A DNA stretch of 29,460 nucleotides from Thermoproteus sp. UBA157 (GCA_002497345.1 DANS01000030.1:1-29460), one strand, 5' to 3'. Positions 16,313-23,852 are shown, numbered from the stretch's first letter. Translations and numbers: made by a program. The notes: generated by a model not told the origin, from the sequence alone.

Positions 16313-16330
16313 GCAATCAATTATTGATAT

Positions 16331-16341
16331 GAATTATAAAA
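16331..16341 (-). promoter_or_regulatory. TATA box for the Trm9-like/Elp3 operon
   Basis: Read on the minus strand, TTTATAATTC lies 19-29 bases upstream of the GTG at 16312 in an A/T-rich gap. Confidence 0.6.
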
Positions 16342-16384
16342 GAGTCTTCGTTTTTTAGCATATAATGTTAGCTTCAGAAGAAAA

Positions 16385-16395
16385 TTTTAATATTT
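16385..16395 (+). promoter_or_regulatory. TATA-like box upstream of the decayed CoA-transferase gene
   Basis: TTTTAATATTT lies 17-27 bases upstream of ATG 16412. It may still drive transcription of the broken gene pair downstream. Confidence 0.4.
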
Positions 16396-16411
16396 GAATC
16401 TCATTTACGCT

Positions 16412-16883
16412 ATGGCCGAAACGAGTTTACGCGAATCGCCAAAAGCGGTCATATCGGCAAGTTTGGAGCGAGGATTCGAACTATACGACCTAATAGCCTA
16501 TATCTACGCCGCCCCGTATATGGCCTCGTCGTTCTTCCCAAAGGAGGGTCGCACAGCCAGTTTGAATAGCTCATCGGGACGAGCTACACGCGGCTATCGA
16601 GTCCGCGACGGTTAAATACAGGACGAGCGAGCTCCTTGACGTGTTGCTCGAGAACGACGTGCCCGCCGCGCCCCTGGCGGATATCCGGCTCGCCGCAGAA
16701 GACGAGGACGCGCTTTGGGATCTCACGAAGAACGTGCGCGTGCCCAGCTTGCCGTTGCCCGGGTCGTTAAACGGCGCCAGTGCTCCGAATGCGGGCGAAC
16801 ACACGTCGGAGATCCTCAGGGAGCTAGGCCTTAGCGAACAGGAAATAAGGTCGTTGGCCGAGAAGGGCGTGGTGAAGATATGA
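16412..16883 (+). pseudogene. Decayed C-terminal part of a CaiB/BaiF (family III) CoA-transferase
   Basis: Only the last third of a CoA-transferase of the CaiB/BaiF family is left, in three frames. It begins as GFELYDLIAYIYAAPYM and SSFFPKEG. After a -1 break near 16546 it reads GSHSQFE, and after another near 16564 it reads IAHRDELHAAIES, LLDVLLENDVPAAPLADI and GEHTSEILRELGLSEQEI. The N-terminal part of about 300 residues, including the catalytic aspartate, is missing. ATG 16412 sits behind a TATA-like box, so a short remnant may be transcribed. The gene ends in an ATGA overlap with the CitE-like gene downstream, showing the two were once co-translated. Each break is repaired by restoring one base. 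Confidence 0.7.
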
Positions 16884-17703
16884 GGAGGTCCCAACTATAC
16901 GTCCCGGCCAATAACGAGAGAATGATAAGGAAGGCCGCGCTTGAGTTAAGCCCCGACACGGTGATATTGGACCTAGAGGACTCGGTGCCCCCGGAGGAGA
17001 AGGAGAAAGCCAGGGAGCTTTTACTGAGGCTGGTGCCGGAGCTCGACTGGAGCGGCAAGGAGCTCTGTGTCAGGGTCAACCCCCTGGATACGCCGTTTTT
17101 CTACGCCGATATGAACCTCGTGTTGAGGTTAGATAAGGCCGAGTGCGTGGTGGTCCCCAAGGCCGAGGCGCCTCTGAGCTTTATACATAAGGGAACCGGC
17201 AGAAGGATAGAGCCCTTGATAGAGACGGCGGGCGGTCTGCTGAGGATCGAGGACGTGTCAGGAGCGAGGGAGTATCGGCGGTATCCTACGGCGTTGCCGA
17301 CTTCGCGCTGTCTGTGGGAGGCAATTACAGAGCGTATTCCAACGACAGGGTCATCAAGACGCTCGTGATCGCCACCGCAGCCGCATATGGCGTTGATCCA
17401 ATAGATCGTGTGTTCTTCGACCTCAAGGACTTGGAGGGGTTCAAGAGGGAGTGCCTCGAGGCCAAGGCGCTGGGCTTCGTCGGCAAGCAAGTGATACACC
17501 CCAGCCAAATACCCATCGCCAACGAGGTGTTCAGCCCATCGCAGGAGGAGATCTCCTGGGCCGAGCGAGTCGTGGCCGCCTACGAGGAGGCGATGCGCCA
17601 AGGGCGCGGGGCCATAAGGCTCGACGACGTCATGATAGACAACGTACACTATGAAATAGCCAAGAGGATATTGGAGATCGCGAGGAGAGCTCAGCGCCGG
17701 TAG
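16880..17703 (+). pseudogene. Frameshifted CitE/HpcH-type acyl-CoA lyase (citrate lyase beta-like)
   Basis: All family blocks are present but in two frames. Frame one (from ATG 16880) has SQLYVPANNERM, ILDLEDSVPPEEKEKAR, RVNPLDTPFFYAD, VVVPKAEAP and PLIETAGGLLRIEDV. It then loses homology and stops at 17366-17368. A frame shifted by -1 picks up near 17260 with VSAVSYGVADFALSVGG, KTLVIATAAAYGVDPID, GFVGKQVIHPSQIPIANEVF and ends at 17703. The intact protein would be about 274 residues, normal for CitE-like malyl-, citramalyl- or beta-methylmalyl-CoA lyases. Adding one base at about 17261 restores a single frame. Pairing with a CoA-transferase suggests a lost pathway for a C4-C5 dicarboxylic acid such as itaconate or mesaconate; the substrate is a guess. 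Confidence 0.8.
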
Positions 17704-17755
17704 TAGGTCTTCATCTTTCCGGACATCCCGCACTCAGCACGTCGGGAATACGTCA

Positions 17756-17767
17756 ACTTTTTATTTC
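17756..17767 (+). promoter_or_regulatory. TATA box for a small RNA or mini-ORF
   Basis: ACTTTTTATTTC lies 19-30 bases upstream of GTGATGA at 17786, the right distance for a transcript beginning there. Confidence 0.45.
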
Positions 17768-17785
17768 AACGCCTCCCCTTACCTT

Positions 17786-17840
17786 GTGATGAGTCAAGGG
17801 CGCTGCTGCATTCATGAGGACTACGGCGAAGTGCTGATGT
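17786..17840 (+). ncRNA. Possible C/D-box sRNA
   Basis: GTGATGA at 17786-17792 fits a C box, and CTGA at 17834-17837 fits a D box. The 52-base spacing is typical of archaeal C/D-box guide RNAs. An internal CTGC and a weak CATGAGG could act as D' and C'. A TATA box sits about 25 bases upstream. I could not match the guide segments to rRNA or tRNA by eye. The same stretch can also be read as a leaderless 16-17 codon ORF (GTG/ATG 17786/17789 to TAA 17840-17842), so the identity is uncertain. Confidence 0.35.
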
Positions 17841-17899
17841 AATAGCCGAAATACCATGAAATATCTACATCCCATTTTTGCGGGAGCGCGACATGTCTA

Positions 17900-18262
17900 G
17901 TGGATTTCTGGTTGTTGAGACTTCGCGGCAAGTACTCGTCGAGAGGCAAACCTCCCCCCAAGGTAGGCAAGCTGAGGTGCGCGAAATGCGGCGCCGAGAT
18001 TTCTTGGGACGACGCGGGGTACATCAGAATAAGCGAGGGGAGGATCGTAGCCTATTGTCCCAAATGCCTTGAGGAGGACTTGAGGGCTGTGGGCGCGAGG
18101 ATCGTGCGATCAGACTTGCCGTTTCCATCACTTATCAGGATCTCCGACCCACATCACCGCCTCCTGTATCTGAGGAGCAATATTAGGATTACAGCGAGCG
18201 AGCTCGTCGATAAGGCCAACGCGATGCTTGGCGGCAGACGCGGCAGACCCAAGAGTGCGTAG
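17900..18262 (+). CDS. Small zinc-ribbon protein of unknown function
   Basis: A 120-residue protein with a CxxC...CxxC zinc ribbon: CAKC and CPKC, near residues 27-30 and 53-56, separated by ISWDDAGYIRISEGRIV. The C-terminal half (RITASELVDKANAML and a basic RRGRPK tail) may bind nucleic acid. Zinc ribbons of this type occur in transcription and translation factors and in many unknown archaeal proteins. GTG 17900 is the first good start in frame; no strong TATA box is visible at 25 bases. The last 109 bases overlap the end of the membrane protein gene on the opposite strand, an unusually long convergent overlap. Confidence 0.6.
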   Translation: MDFWLLRLRGKYSSRGKPPPKVGKLRCAKCGAEISWDDAGYIRISEGRIVAYCPKCLEEDLRAVGARIVRSDLPFPSLIRISDPHHRLLYLRSNIRITASELVDKANAMLGGRRGRPKSA

Positions 18263-18642
18263 AACAAGGCATAGGAGGACAACAAAGCGGCGGCCGACCA
18301 GAGTGAGACGGTCAGCTCGGCCTCCGCGAAGGTACGCGCTACCTCGTCGGCGTCATAGCCCCTCGCGACGAGCCTCGCCTTGAGCTGATCTATTCGGTTG
18401 CCGTAGAGCGATAGGAACGCGGCGAGCTCCGCCAAGGGGGAAAACAGCGCGGCGTTTGTGAAGGCCAGCGATATGAAGGCGGCCATGTAGGCCGCGGCCG
18501 CGAAAAGGCCGCTGCGTTTAAAGGCGACAAAACCCACGGCTGAGAAGGCTACGGCTAAAAACGCCGAGGGGGAGGGCAACAAGGTAACGACGAGGGCTAT
18601 CGCGGCCGTTAGCAAAGCGGCCGCGGCCACGAGGGGCCTCAT
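18154..18642 (-). CDS. Small integral membrane protein, last gene of the MoxR module
   Basis: A 162-residue protein with about five hydrophobic helices and a central charged loop, NRIDQLKARLVARGYDADEVARTFAEAE. The start is placed at ATG 18642, which overlaps the DUF58 stop codon as ATGA. The longer reading upstream lies inside the DUF58 gene. The layout of N-terminal helices, a cytoplasmic or external helical loop, and two C-terminal helices ending RYRRR is compatible with a membrane partner of the MoxR/DUF58 complex. I do not recognise a named family. Its 3' end overlaps the convergent zinc-ribbon gene by 109 bases. Confidence 0.65.
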   Translation of the reverse strand: MRPLVAAAALLTAAIALVVTLLPSPSAFLAVAFSAVGFVAFKRSGLFAAAAYMAAFISLAFTNAALFSPLAELAAFLSLYGNRIDQLKARLVARGYDADEVARTFAEAELTVSLWSAAALLSSYALFYALLGLPRLPPSIALALSTSSLAVILILLLRYRRR

Positions 18643-19769
18643 AGGCGTGCTAGAACCTTCGCTGGGGATTCCAAGGGAGGCGACCAGACGAGCTTGTCGG
18701 CGCATAACAACTTGCTAGTACCGCCGACGAATAATTTGGCCAAATCCGCGAAGAGTCCCCTGATGGGCGCCACCTCGATGGCCACGACTCGCTTGGCCTT
18801 TGTGCAGAGCCTTTCGACGTACTCGGGGCTGGGCTTGCACGATATGTATATATACGTGTCGGCCTTAGGGGGCATAGGCCTATATATCGGAGGCCTCAGA
18901 TCGAGCCTCATGAGGGCCTCCCGGAGCAATTTAAGGCCGGCCGGCGAATCGGTCGGAGGCAACGAGACGCCGCTGGGCGCTACGAAGAGGCCTACGGGGA
19001 TCCTCGCCTCCACGGCGGCGTGCGCTATGCTCAAGGCCAGCGAGGCCCCGTGGCCCACCGCATCTGGCCTACAACTTGTGCTCGCGTCGAGCACTATGTA
19101 GATAGTGCTGTGCCCCTCCCTCAACGTTTCGTTGATGTGCAAGACGCCCGTCTTTGCATACGCCTTCCAGTTGATGAGCTTGTAGGGATCGCCGGGTCTG
19201 TACTCCCTCACCTCGAGGAAATCTGTGGAGCGCGGGCCCGCCAAGAGGCCGGGGGCCCTCGGCGCTCCCAAGCTTGACGCTAACCCCTTGATCTTGGCCG
19301 GAACTAAATAGGGTGTCACCTCAGTGGCGCCAACGTGGGCTCGACCCCTCGCAGGCGAGGAGAGGTGGAGCGGATAGAACACCCACTCGACCTCTGGCAA
19401 CCTCCTGCGCCCTGGAAGCCCGGCGATGGCCTCGACCGAGGCGAAGCCTCTGTGCGACACGTAGAGGGCGCCGACAGTGGGCTTCTCGGCGACAAGACCC
19501 CTGTCGTCGAGCGCGTTGAAGAGGAAAACGCCAGGGACTTCGGACGAGATCTCAAGCTCTAAGCGTAACTTGTCCTCGACCTTCAGCGAGTTCCCGACTA
19601 GGCTAACCCTCACGTCGACGCCCCAATCCCTCCCGTAGACCAAGTAGAAGGCGGCCAATATGGCCAGCGGGAGCATTGCCGAGGGGAGGAGCTCCAGCCT
19701 TCTGGTAAATATGAGCAAGGCCAACGCCGGTATCTCCAAAGCCAGCGCGTATCGCGCTATTTCCTCCAT
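18639..19769 (-). CDS. DUF58 protein with vWA-like domain, MoxR partner
   Basis: A 376-residue DUF58 protein. Two N-terminal transmembrane helices (ARYALALEIPALALLIF and AMLPLAILAAFYLVYG) are followed by a beta-rich region. The DUF58 signature DFLEVREYRPGDPYKLINWK lies at 183-202. A von Willebrand A-like region begins IYIVLDASTS, where D-x-S-x-S looks like a MIDAS metal site. DUF58 proteins occur next to MoxR AAA+ ATPases and are thought to act with them in assembly or maturation of other proteins at the membrane. It overlaps MoxR by 13 bases upstream and the small membrane gene by 4 bases downstream, so translation is probably coupled. Confidence 0.88.
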   Translation of the reverse strand: MEEIARYALALEIPALALLIFTRRLELLPSAMLPLAILAAFYLVYGRDWGVDVRVSLVGNSLKVEDKLRLELEISSEVPGVFLFNALDDRGLVAEKPTVGALYVSHRGFASVEAIAGLPGRRRLPEVEWVFYPLHLSSPARGRAHVGATEVTPYLVPAKIKGLASSLGAPRAPGLLAGPRSTDFLEVREYRPGDPYKLINWKAYAKTGVLHINETLREGHSTIYIVLDASTSCRPDAVGHGASLALSIAHAAVEARIPVGLFVAPSGVSLPPTDSPAGLKLLREALMRLDLRPPIYRPMPPKADTYIYISCKPSPEYVERLCTKAKRVVAIEVAPIRGLFADLAKLFVGGTSKLLCADKLVWSPPLESPAKVLARL

Positions 19770-20683
19770 TTCGGCGCGGGGATCTTGGCCAAGTACTCCC
19801 GTACTATGGCGCGGGGATCCACGCCCTCGAGCTTGTGCTCAGGCTTTAGGTATATCCTGTGCCCCAACACGTCCGCGGCCAAGGCCTTCACGTCGTCGGG
19901 TATGACGTAGGTCCTCCCCTGTATCAGCGCATAAGCCCTGGCGATCTTCAACAGAGAGGCCAAGGCTCTTGGCGAGGGCCCCGCCAGAACTCTTCTGTCC
20001 GACCTAATCGCGGCAAACTCGGCGATGTAGTCGAGCACCTCGTCCACCACCTCCACGTCCTCCACTTTGGCCATGGCGGCTAAGACATCCTCCCTGCTCA
20101 AAACAACGCGGGCGAGCGACGCCGGGTCGTCGGTTTTCCAAGACATCCTCTCCCTCAAGAACCTTCTGTCGTCAGGATATCCCAAGGATATCCTCAGCAT
20201 AAAGCGGTCCAGCTGGGCCTCTGGAAGGGGGTAAGTGCCCTCGAGCTCGATGGGGTTCTGGGTCGCGAGCACCAGGAAGGGCTTATCGAGGACGTAGGTC
20301 TCGCCCTCGATGGTGACTTGCAGCTCCTGCATGGCCTCCAAGAGGGCTGCTTGGGTCTTTGGAGGAGCCCTGTTTATCTCGTCGGCGAGGAGTATGTTGG
20401 TGAAGATGGGCCCCTTGACGGTCTCGAAGGCCTCCTTCTCCCTCCGCCAGACCTTGGTCCCCACGATATCGCTGGGGAGCAAGTCCGGCGTGAACTGTAT
20501 TCTCTTGAATGAGAGGCCCAGGACTCTGCTGAAGAGCTTCGCCAAGAGCGTCTTGCCGACGCCGGGGACGTCCTCTATTAGGACATGGCCTCCGGCAATC
20601 AAGGCCGCCATTATCTTCTCGACCACTTCCCTATTGCCGACGTAATATCTGCATATCTCGTCAACCGCCTCCTTGAGGCTCAT
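19757..20683 (-). CDS. moxR: MoxR-family AAA+ ATPase
   Basis: A 308-residue MoxR ATPase of normal length. Walker A is DVPGVGKT at 38-45 and Walker B is ILLADE at 97-102, followed by INRAPPKTQAALLEAMQE. Sensor and arginine-finger regions appear as LATQNPIELEGTYPLPEAQLDRF, with the MoxR lid beyond (GPSPRALASLLKIARAYALIQGR). MoxR proteins act as chaperone-like motors, usually with vWA/DUF58 partners. The ATG overlaps the preceding stop codon by four bases and the 3' end overlaps DUF58, so it sits in the middle of a tightly coupled operon. Confidence 0.93.
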   Translation of the reverse strand: MSLKEAVDEICRYYVGNREVVEKIMAALIAGGHVLIEDVPGVGKTLLAKLFSRVLGLSFKRIQFTPDLLPSDIVGTKVWRREKEAFETVKGPIFTNILLADEINRAPPKTQAALLEAMQELQVTIEGETYVLDKPFLVLATQNPIELEGTYPLPEAQLDRFMLRISLGYPDDRRFLRERMSWKTDDPASLARVVLSREDVLAAMAKVEDVEVVDEVLDYIAEFAAIRSDRRVLAGPSPRALASLLKIARAYALIQGRTYVIPDDVKALAADVLGHRIYLKPEHKLEGVDPRAIVREYLAKIPAPKWRK

Positions 20684-21516
20684 GTCTCCTTCAGCCTCGC
20701 CAGCGCCATCTCCAGAGCCGCTTTGCGCCCCCTCTTGCCCTTAGCCTTGCCGAGCGCTGAAGCCTCCTTGACGGCCGCCTCTAGGGGGATTCCGGCCAAG
20801 GCGTAGGCGTAAGACAAAATAGCGATTATCGCCTCGACATCCCCCCTTTCGATATAGGCCTCCGCGGCCTCTCTGAAACGCTTGTCGTCCACGGATATCC
20901 ACACGCTCTTCTGTGCAGGTATGTACTCATCGTTTCCGCCCCCGCTCACGGCTATGGTCGCAGCAGGCACTGATATCAACGAGACGTACAATATATCGTT
21001 TGAGATCTCTTCTGATAGCGGAGCCGCCAAGAATGCCACGGCGATGAGCAAGCCGAGCGCCTTTAAGGCCGCGCTCAAGGCTCTAGGTCCACGACGTATT
21101 CGCCTTAAGGAGCTCCCGACGGCTATCAAGAGCGCGGGGATCCACAAGCTCTTAAGCGCTGGCGGCAAGAAAGGCGCCGTCAAGAGCGCGAAGACTGCAG
21201 CGAAATAGAGGGCCCGCGACGCGGCGAGCAACACGTTGTCCCCGCGCCGCTCGGCGACGGAGGCTAGATAGCGCCCAGAGACTAGGAGCGGCAACGGCTC
21301 CACGGCCCATGCCGCGCCGGCAATAAAGAAGTTGACGACGCCTCTGACAGCCAAATAGGCCGCCAAGGCAGTGGGGACGACCCGCAGCCTTTCTGCGAGG
21401 GCCCGAGCCGCGACCAGCAACGACAACGATAAGCTAAGCTCGGAGAGCGGCAACGGTAGTAACAGCGAGAGCAGAGCTATGATAACCGCCGCTAGGGCGT
21501 TATGTAGCGCCCTCAT
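20680..21516 (-). CDS. Membrane protein of the MoxR module with a helical C-terminal domain
   Basis: A 278-residue protein with about seven hydrophobic helices in the first 190 residues (for example ALAAVIIALLSLLLPLPL and AVFALLTAPFLPPALKSLW). A soluble C-terminal part follows, starting near KRFREAAEAYIERGDVEAI and ending in a helical KAALEMALARLKET. No named family is recognised. Equivalent multi-helix proteins are common in MoxR-DUF58 operons, where they may anchor the complex. It overlaps the upstream DUF4129-like gene by 17 bases and the downstream MoxR gene by 4. Confidence 0.7.
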   Translation of the reverse strand: MRALHNALAAVIIALLSLLLPLPLSELSLSLSLLVAARALAERLRVVPTALAAYLAVRGVVNFFIAGAAWAVEPLPLLVSGRYLASVAERRGDNVLLAASRALYFAAVFALLTAPFLPPALKSLWIPALLIAVGSSLRRIRRGPRALSAALKALGLLIAVAFLAAPLSEEISNDILYVSLISVPAATIAVSGGGNDEYIPAQKSVWISVDDKRFREAAEAYIERGDVEAIIAILSYAYALAGIPLEAAVKEASALGKAKGKRGRKAALEMALARLKET

Positions 21517-22534
21517 GGATCAACCACCTATAATACTTAGCGAAGTCTTGATAACTTATGGGGAGATTGCTGTAGGCGGCTCTCTCCACGACCTCGACCA
21601 CGTCGGCTGGGGCATTTCTCGATCTCAGTATCTCTCTGGCGGTCATCCATCTGGGATACGACCTAAACCTCTCGAAAAATGAGTTGGCGACCTCCTTGTG
21701 CAAGTCCGAGAACCTCACGCGCAATGCCTCACGCCTATCCTCGTATTCGGCCGAGATCCAGACGTCGCATGCCGTATCGGCGGTTATCACCAGCGCACCT
21801 TCCAGCGCTTCGGCGCAACAAGATGCAGTTAGCTTCACGCCGTCGTGCGCCGCCTCGACGCGCAAGGGCACGCCGAGCGGCCAAACGGGCGGAACATCTT
21901 CCGCGAGGGGCCATTTGATGAGCTCCGGTTTGACCGGAGGGGGCAGATCGACCAATAGGGATGGCACTTCAGGCGAGTAAGGACGCGGGGGCGAGGCGAT
22001 TGGGTGGGTAAACGACGGCGCCGCCTCCTCCGTGCGCGCGATCGCCCGATCCGAGGACGCCTTAGCTTGTCTAGTTCGGGAGCCTAACGCCAAGGCTATC
22101 GCGGCTATGGCGACCACGACAGCTGTGAGAATCGCCGAGAACGCGGGCGTCGTAGTTGCCGGCGCGATCTGGTGTAATCCCTCCTCGCCTCCTATGGGAG
22201 GCGTTGTGGAAGTGGGCGGTATGCCGGCAGTCGCTGTGTGGTTGGGCGGGGCTGGGAGCAGAGGCACGCGGGCCAAGAGGGAGAGGAGTCTCGCTATTTG
22301 GTAGAAGAGCCAAGCCAAGAACGCAAAGATAAGGTAAATGAGATATGCGAGTTGCTCCAACAAGGGACTTGGAGGACTTCCGCTCAAGGGATTGGGCGGG
22401 AGCGAGAGGGCGGGCACGCCCGAGCTAAGGGGCAAAGCCCCCCAGCCGCTTGGGACGACGACTGAGGGGGAGAGCAGAGAGTAGAGCGAATATGCGAAGA
22501 TCGCCAAAAGTGCCAACGCCAAGAGGCGGTGCAC
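21500..22534 (-). CDS. Membrane protein with C-terminal DUF4129-like domain, first gene of the MoxR module
   Basis: A 344-residue protein. An N-terminal helix (LLALALLAIFAYSLYSLL) is followed by a proline/serine-rich segment, a second helix pair near residues 60-90 and a third near 135-152. A soluble C-terminal domain ends with TAREILRSRNAP and VVERAAYSNLPISYQDF, which resembles DUF4129. That domain is often fused to transglutaminase proteins in bacterial MoxR operons; no transglutaminase catalytic domain is seen here. GTG 22534 is chosen because a TATA box lies 18-28 bases upstream. It heads the five-gene operon. Confidence 0.75.
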   Translation of the reverse strand: MHRLLALALLAIFAYSLYSLLSPSVVVPSGWGALPLSSGVPALSLPPNPLSGSPPSPLLEQLAYLIYLIFAFLAWLFYQIARLLSLLARVPLLPAPPNHTATAGIPPTSTTPPIGGEEGLHQIAPATTTPAFSAILTAVVVAIAAIALALGSRTRQAKASSDRAIARTEEAAPSFTHPIASPPRPYSPEVPSLLVDLPPPVKPELIKWPLAEDVPPVWPLGVPLRVEAAHDGVKLTASCCAEALEGALVITADTACDVWISAEYEDRREALRVRFSDLHKEVANSFFERFRSYPRWMTAREILRSRNAPADVVEVVERAAYSNLPISYQDFAKYYRWLIHEGAT

Positions 22535-22551
22535 ACTATAAAGGGCGCAGA

Positions 22552-22562
22552 GTTTAAAAACG
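22552..22562 (-). promoter_or_regulatory. TATA box for the five-gene MoxR operon
   Basis: Read on the minus strand, GTTTTTAAACT lies 18-28 bases upstream of GTG 22534. It overlaps the stop codon of the frameshifted gene upstream on the same strand. Confidence 0.55.
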
Positions 22563-22834
22563 TCTACTCAGCGCGCCCCCTAGTCTCCTCTCCAGATATT
22601 CCTTGAGCGCAACGGCATTGTCATACGGCGATTTCGCCGTACAGAGCAAGGCTACGTTTCGGCCACTCCTTATGATCTCCAACTTCCTCGACCTTGGGGT
22701 TCCCGTCCGACTTCTGGACCTCCTCCTGTCGGATCGTGGTCGAACTACCTCCTCTGCCCGTCGCTCGGAGCTACGTCCTTGAGATCCATTATCCCTGCCC
22801 ACGCCTCTTGGCCGAAGCCTACCAACGCACTCAC
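22554..22834 (-). pseudogene. Small frameshifted gene of unknown family
   Basis: One frame from GTG 22834 or ATG 22789 reads ALVGFGQEAWAGIMDLKDVA and stops soon after. A -1 shift at the three-base run 22757-22759 joins it to a frame reading AEEVVRPRSDRRRSRSRTG, then KLEIIRSGRNVALLCTAKS, PYDNAVALKEYLERRLGG and a stop at 22554. Restoring one base gives a protein of about 93 residues with an arginine-rich middle and an ordered C-terminal domain. I do not recognise the family. If the frame loss is real the gene is dead; if it is a sequencing error, a small basic protein is encoded. Confidence 0.35.
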
Positions 22835-22914
22835 GCCACCGTCGGGATCGACGGAGGTCGTAGATCCTCTTAATCTTTATCACGTGGAATGCTACAAGTT
22901 AATTCGCGGCCGAG

Positions 22915-22927
22915 TATTTTTATTAAG
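22915..22927 (+). promoter_or_regulatory. TATA box for the 22.9-kb unknown gene
   Basis: TATTTTTATTAAG lies 14-26 bases upstream of ATG 22941. It decides the start: codons upstream of it cannot be in the message. Confidence 0.55.
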
Positions 22928-22940
22928 CGTATATATGTAT

Positions 22941-23783
22941 ATGCAAGTTCTCGACTTAGCTGGCTTGGCTCTGTTGGACGCGCGGCCCGCCGGGAGCGGC
23001 GTCGCGGTCGAGGTGCACGGCGTTAAGCGGCTCAGAGCCGTCGAGGTGGGTTACGGCATGCTCTCCTTCAAGTTAATGCAAGGAAGACGCGAGGAGTGTA
23101 AGGTCAACTACTCGTTTCTGGAGCTCGACCAGAGGATCGAGGCTCCCGGGGAGGTGGCGCGCTTCGAGCTACCGGCTCGCCCGCCCGCGGGCCTCGCGAC
23201 CAGGACAGCCGGCGCGTTGGCCGCGTCGGCGGCTAAGCTGGACATAGCACTAGGCACGGACATCTGGTTCATGTACATCGCGCCTTGGAGGGGCGAGCTC
23301 TCTCTGAGTTTATCCAAAAGCGAGCTGAGCGCCTCAGACGGCGAAAGGTCCGCGTTTGCGATGGTGCGCGTCGAGGGGGAGAAGCTGTCGGGAGTGCTCG
23401 CGGTGTATGCGCCCGACAAATCCGCCGCCAAGCTCGTCCTAGAGAGGCGCTTGAATACGAGATATGGAACAATCAAGATAGATCAAGTAATAGCCCGAGC
23501 AGAGCCCGGCGCGTCGAGGAGCTTCGAGTGGTCGCCCGCCCGCGGGCCGCCCCAGCCGTTGTTGGTCGCGACTAGGAGCTTCCCCGACAAGCCCCGCGTG
23601 AAGCAGTTGCTCGGCGCTTTGGGATTGCCGGTCGAGGACAGGTGGTACATATCGGGCTTGGTGAGGGCCGACTCGGTGGTGGCGGACGGCGGGACGATCC
23701 AATACGCCTTGAGGCTGGTGCTCGTCAGACGCTGGCGAAGGGATCTCCACGACCAAGCGGAGCTAGGGATAAGGGCCATTTGA
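22941..23783 (+). CDS. Hypothetical protein, beta-rich, cytoplasmic
   Basis: A 280-residue protein (MQVLDLAGLALLDARP) with no signal peptide or membrane helix. The pattern of alternating hydrophobic strands suggests two beta-sandwich domains: about residues 1-115 with VEVHGVKRLRAVEVGYG, and a second after a LATRTAGALAASAAKLDIAL helix. Arrestin- or Spo0M-like folds have this general shape, but I see no diagnostic motif and do not claim it. The start is taken at ATG 22941 because the TATA box lies about 20 bases before it; ATG 22935, two codons earlier, is the alternative. A longer open frame upstream extends through the promoter and is not credible. Confidence 0.65.
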   Translation: MQVLDLAGLALLDARPAGSGVAVEVHGVKRLRAVEVGYGMLSFKLMQGRREECKVNYSFLELDQRIEAPGEVARFELPARPPAGLATRTAGALAASAAKLDIALGTDIWFMYIAPWRGELSLSLSKSELSASDGERSAFAMVRVEGEKLSGVLAVYAPDKSAAKLVLERRLNTRYGTIKIDQVIARAEPGASRSFEWSPARGPPQPLLVATRSFPDKPRVKQLLGALGLPVEDRWYISGLVRADSVVADGGTIQYALRLVLVRRWRRDLHDQAELGIRAI

Positions 23784-23842
23784 AGCGACGCGTCGGCCGA
23801 ACAACGTCGCGGAGTGTCACAAGGCGCCTCTCTGGGCTCATC

Positions 23843-23852
23843 GTTTTAAAAG
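23843..23852 (+). promoter_or_regulatory. TATA box for the ornithine cyclodeaminase-family gene
   Basis: GTTTTAAAAG lies 19-28 bases upstream of ATG 23871. Confidence 0.6.

Noticed and set aside
16460..16490. A tRNA T-loop-like GTTCGAATCC on the minus strand.
   Set aside because: The flanking bases do not pair into a T-stem and no acceptor or anticodon arm is present; the region reads as decayed CoA-transferase.
17240..17290. Programmed -1 frameshifting in the CitE-like gene.
   Set aside because: No slippery heptamer is visible at the break, and the neighbouring transferase is truncated; gene decay or a sequence error is simpler.
22779..22940. A longer N-terminus for the 22.9-kb unknown protein.
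   Set aside because: It crosses the TATA box at 22915-22927 and overlaps an opposite-strand coding region; the leaderless ATG at 22941 fits better.
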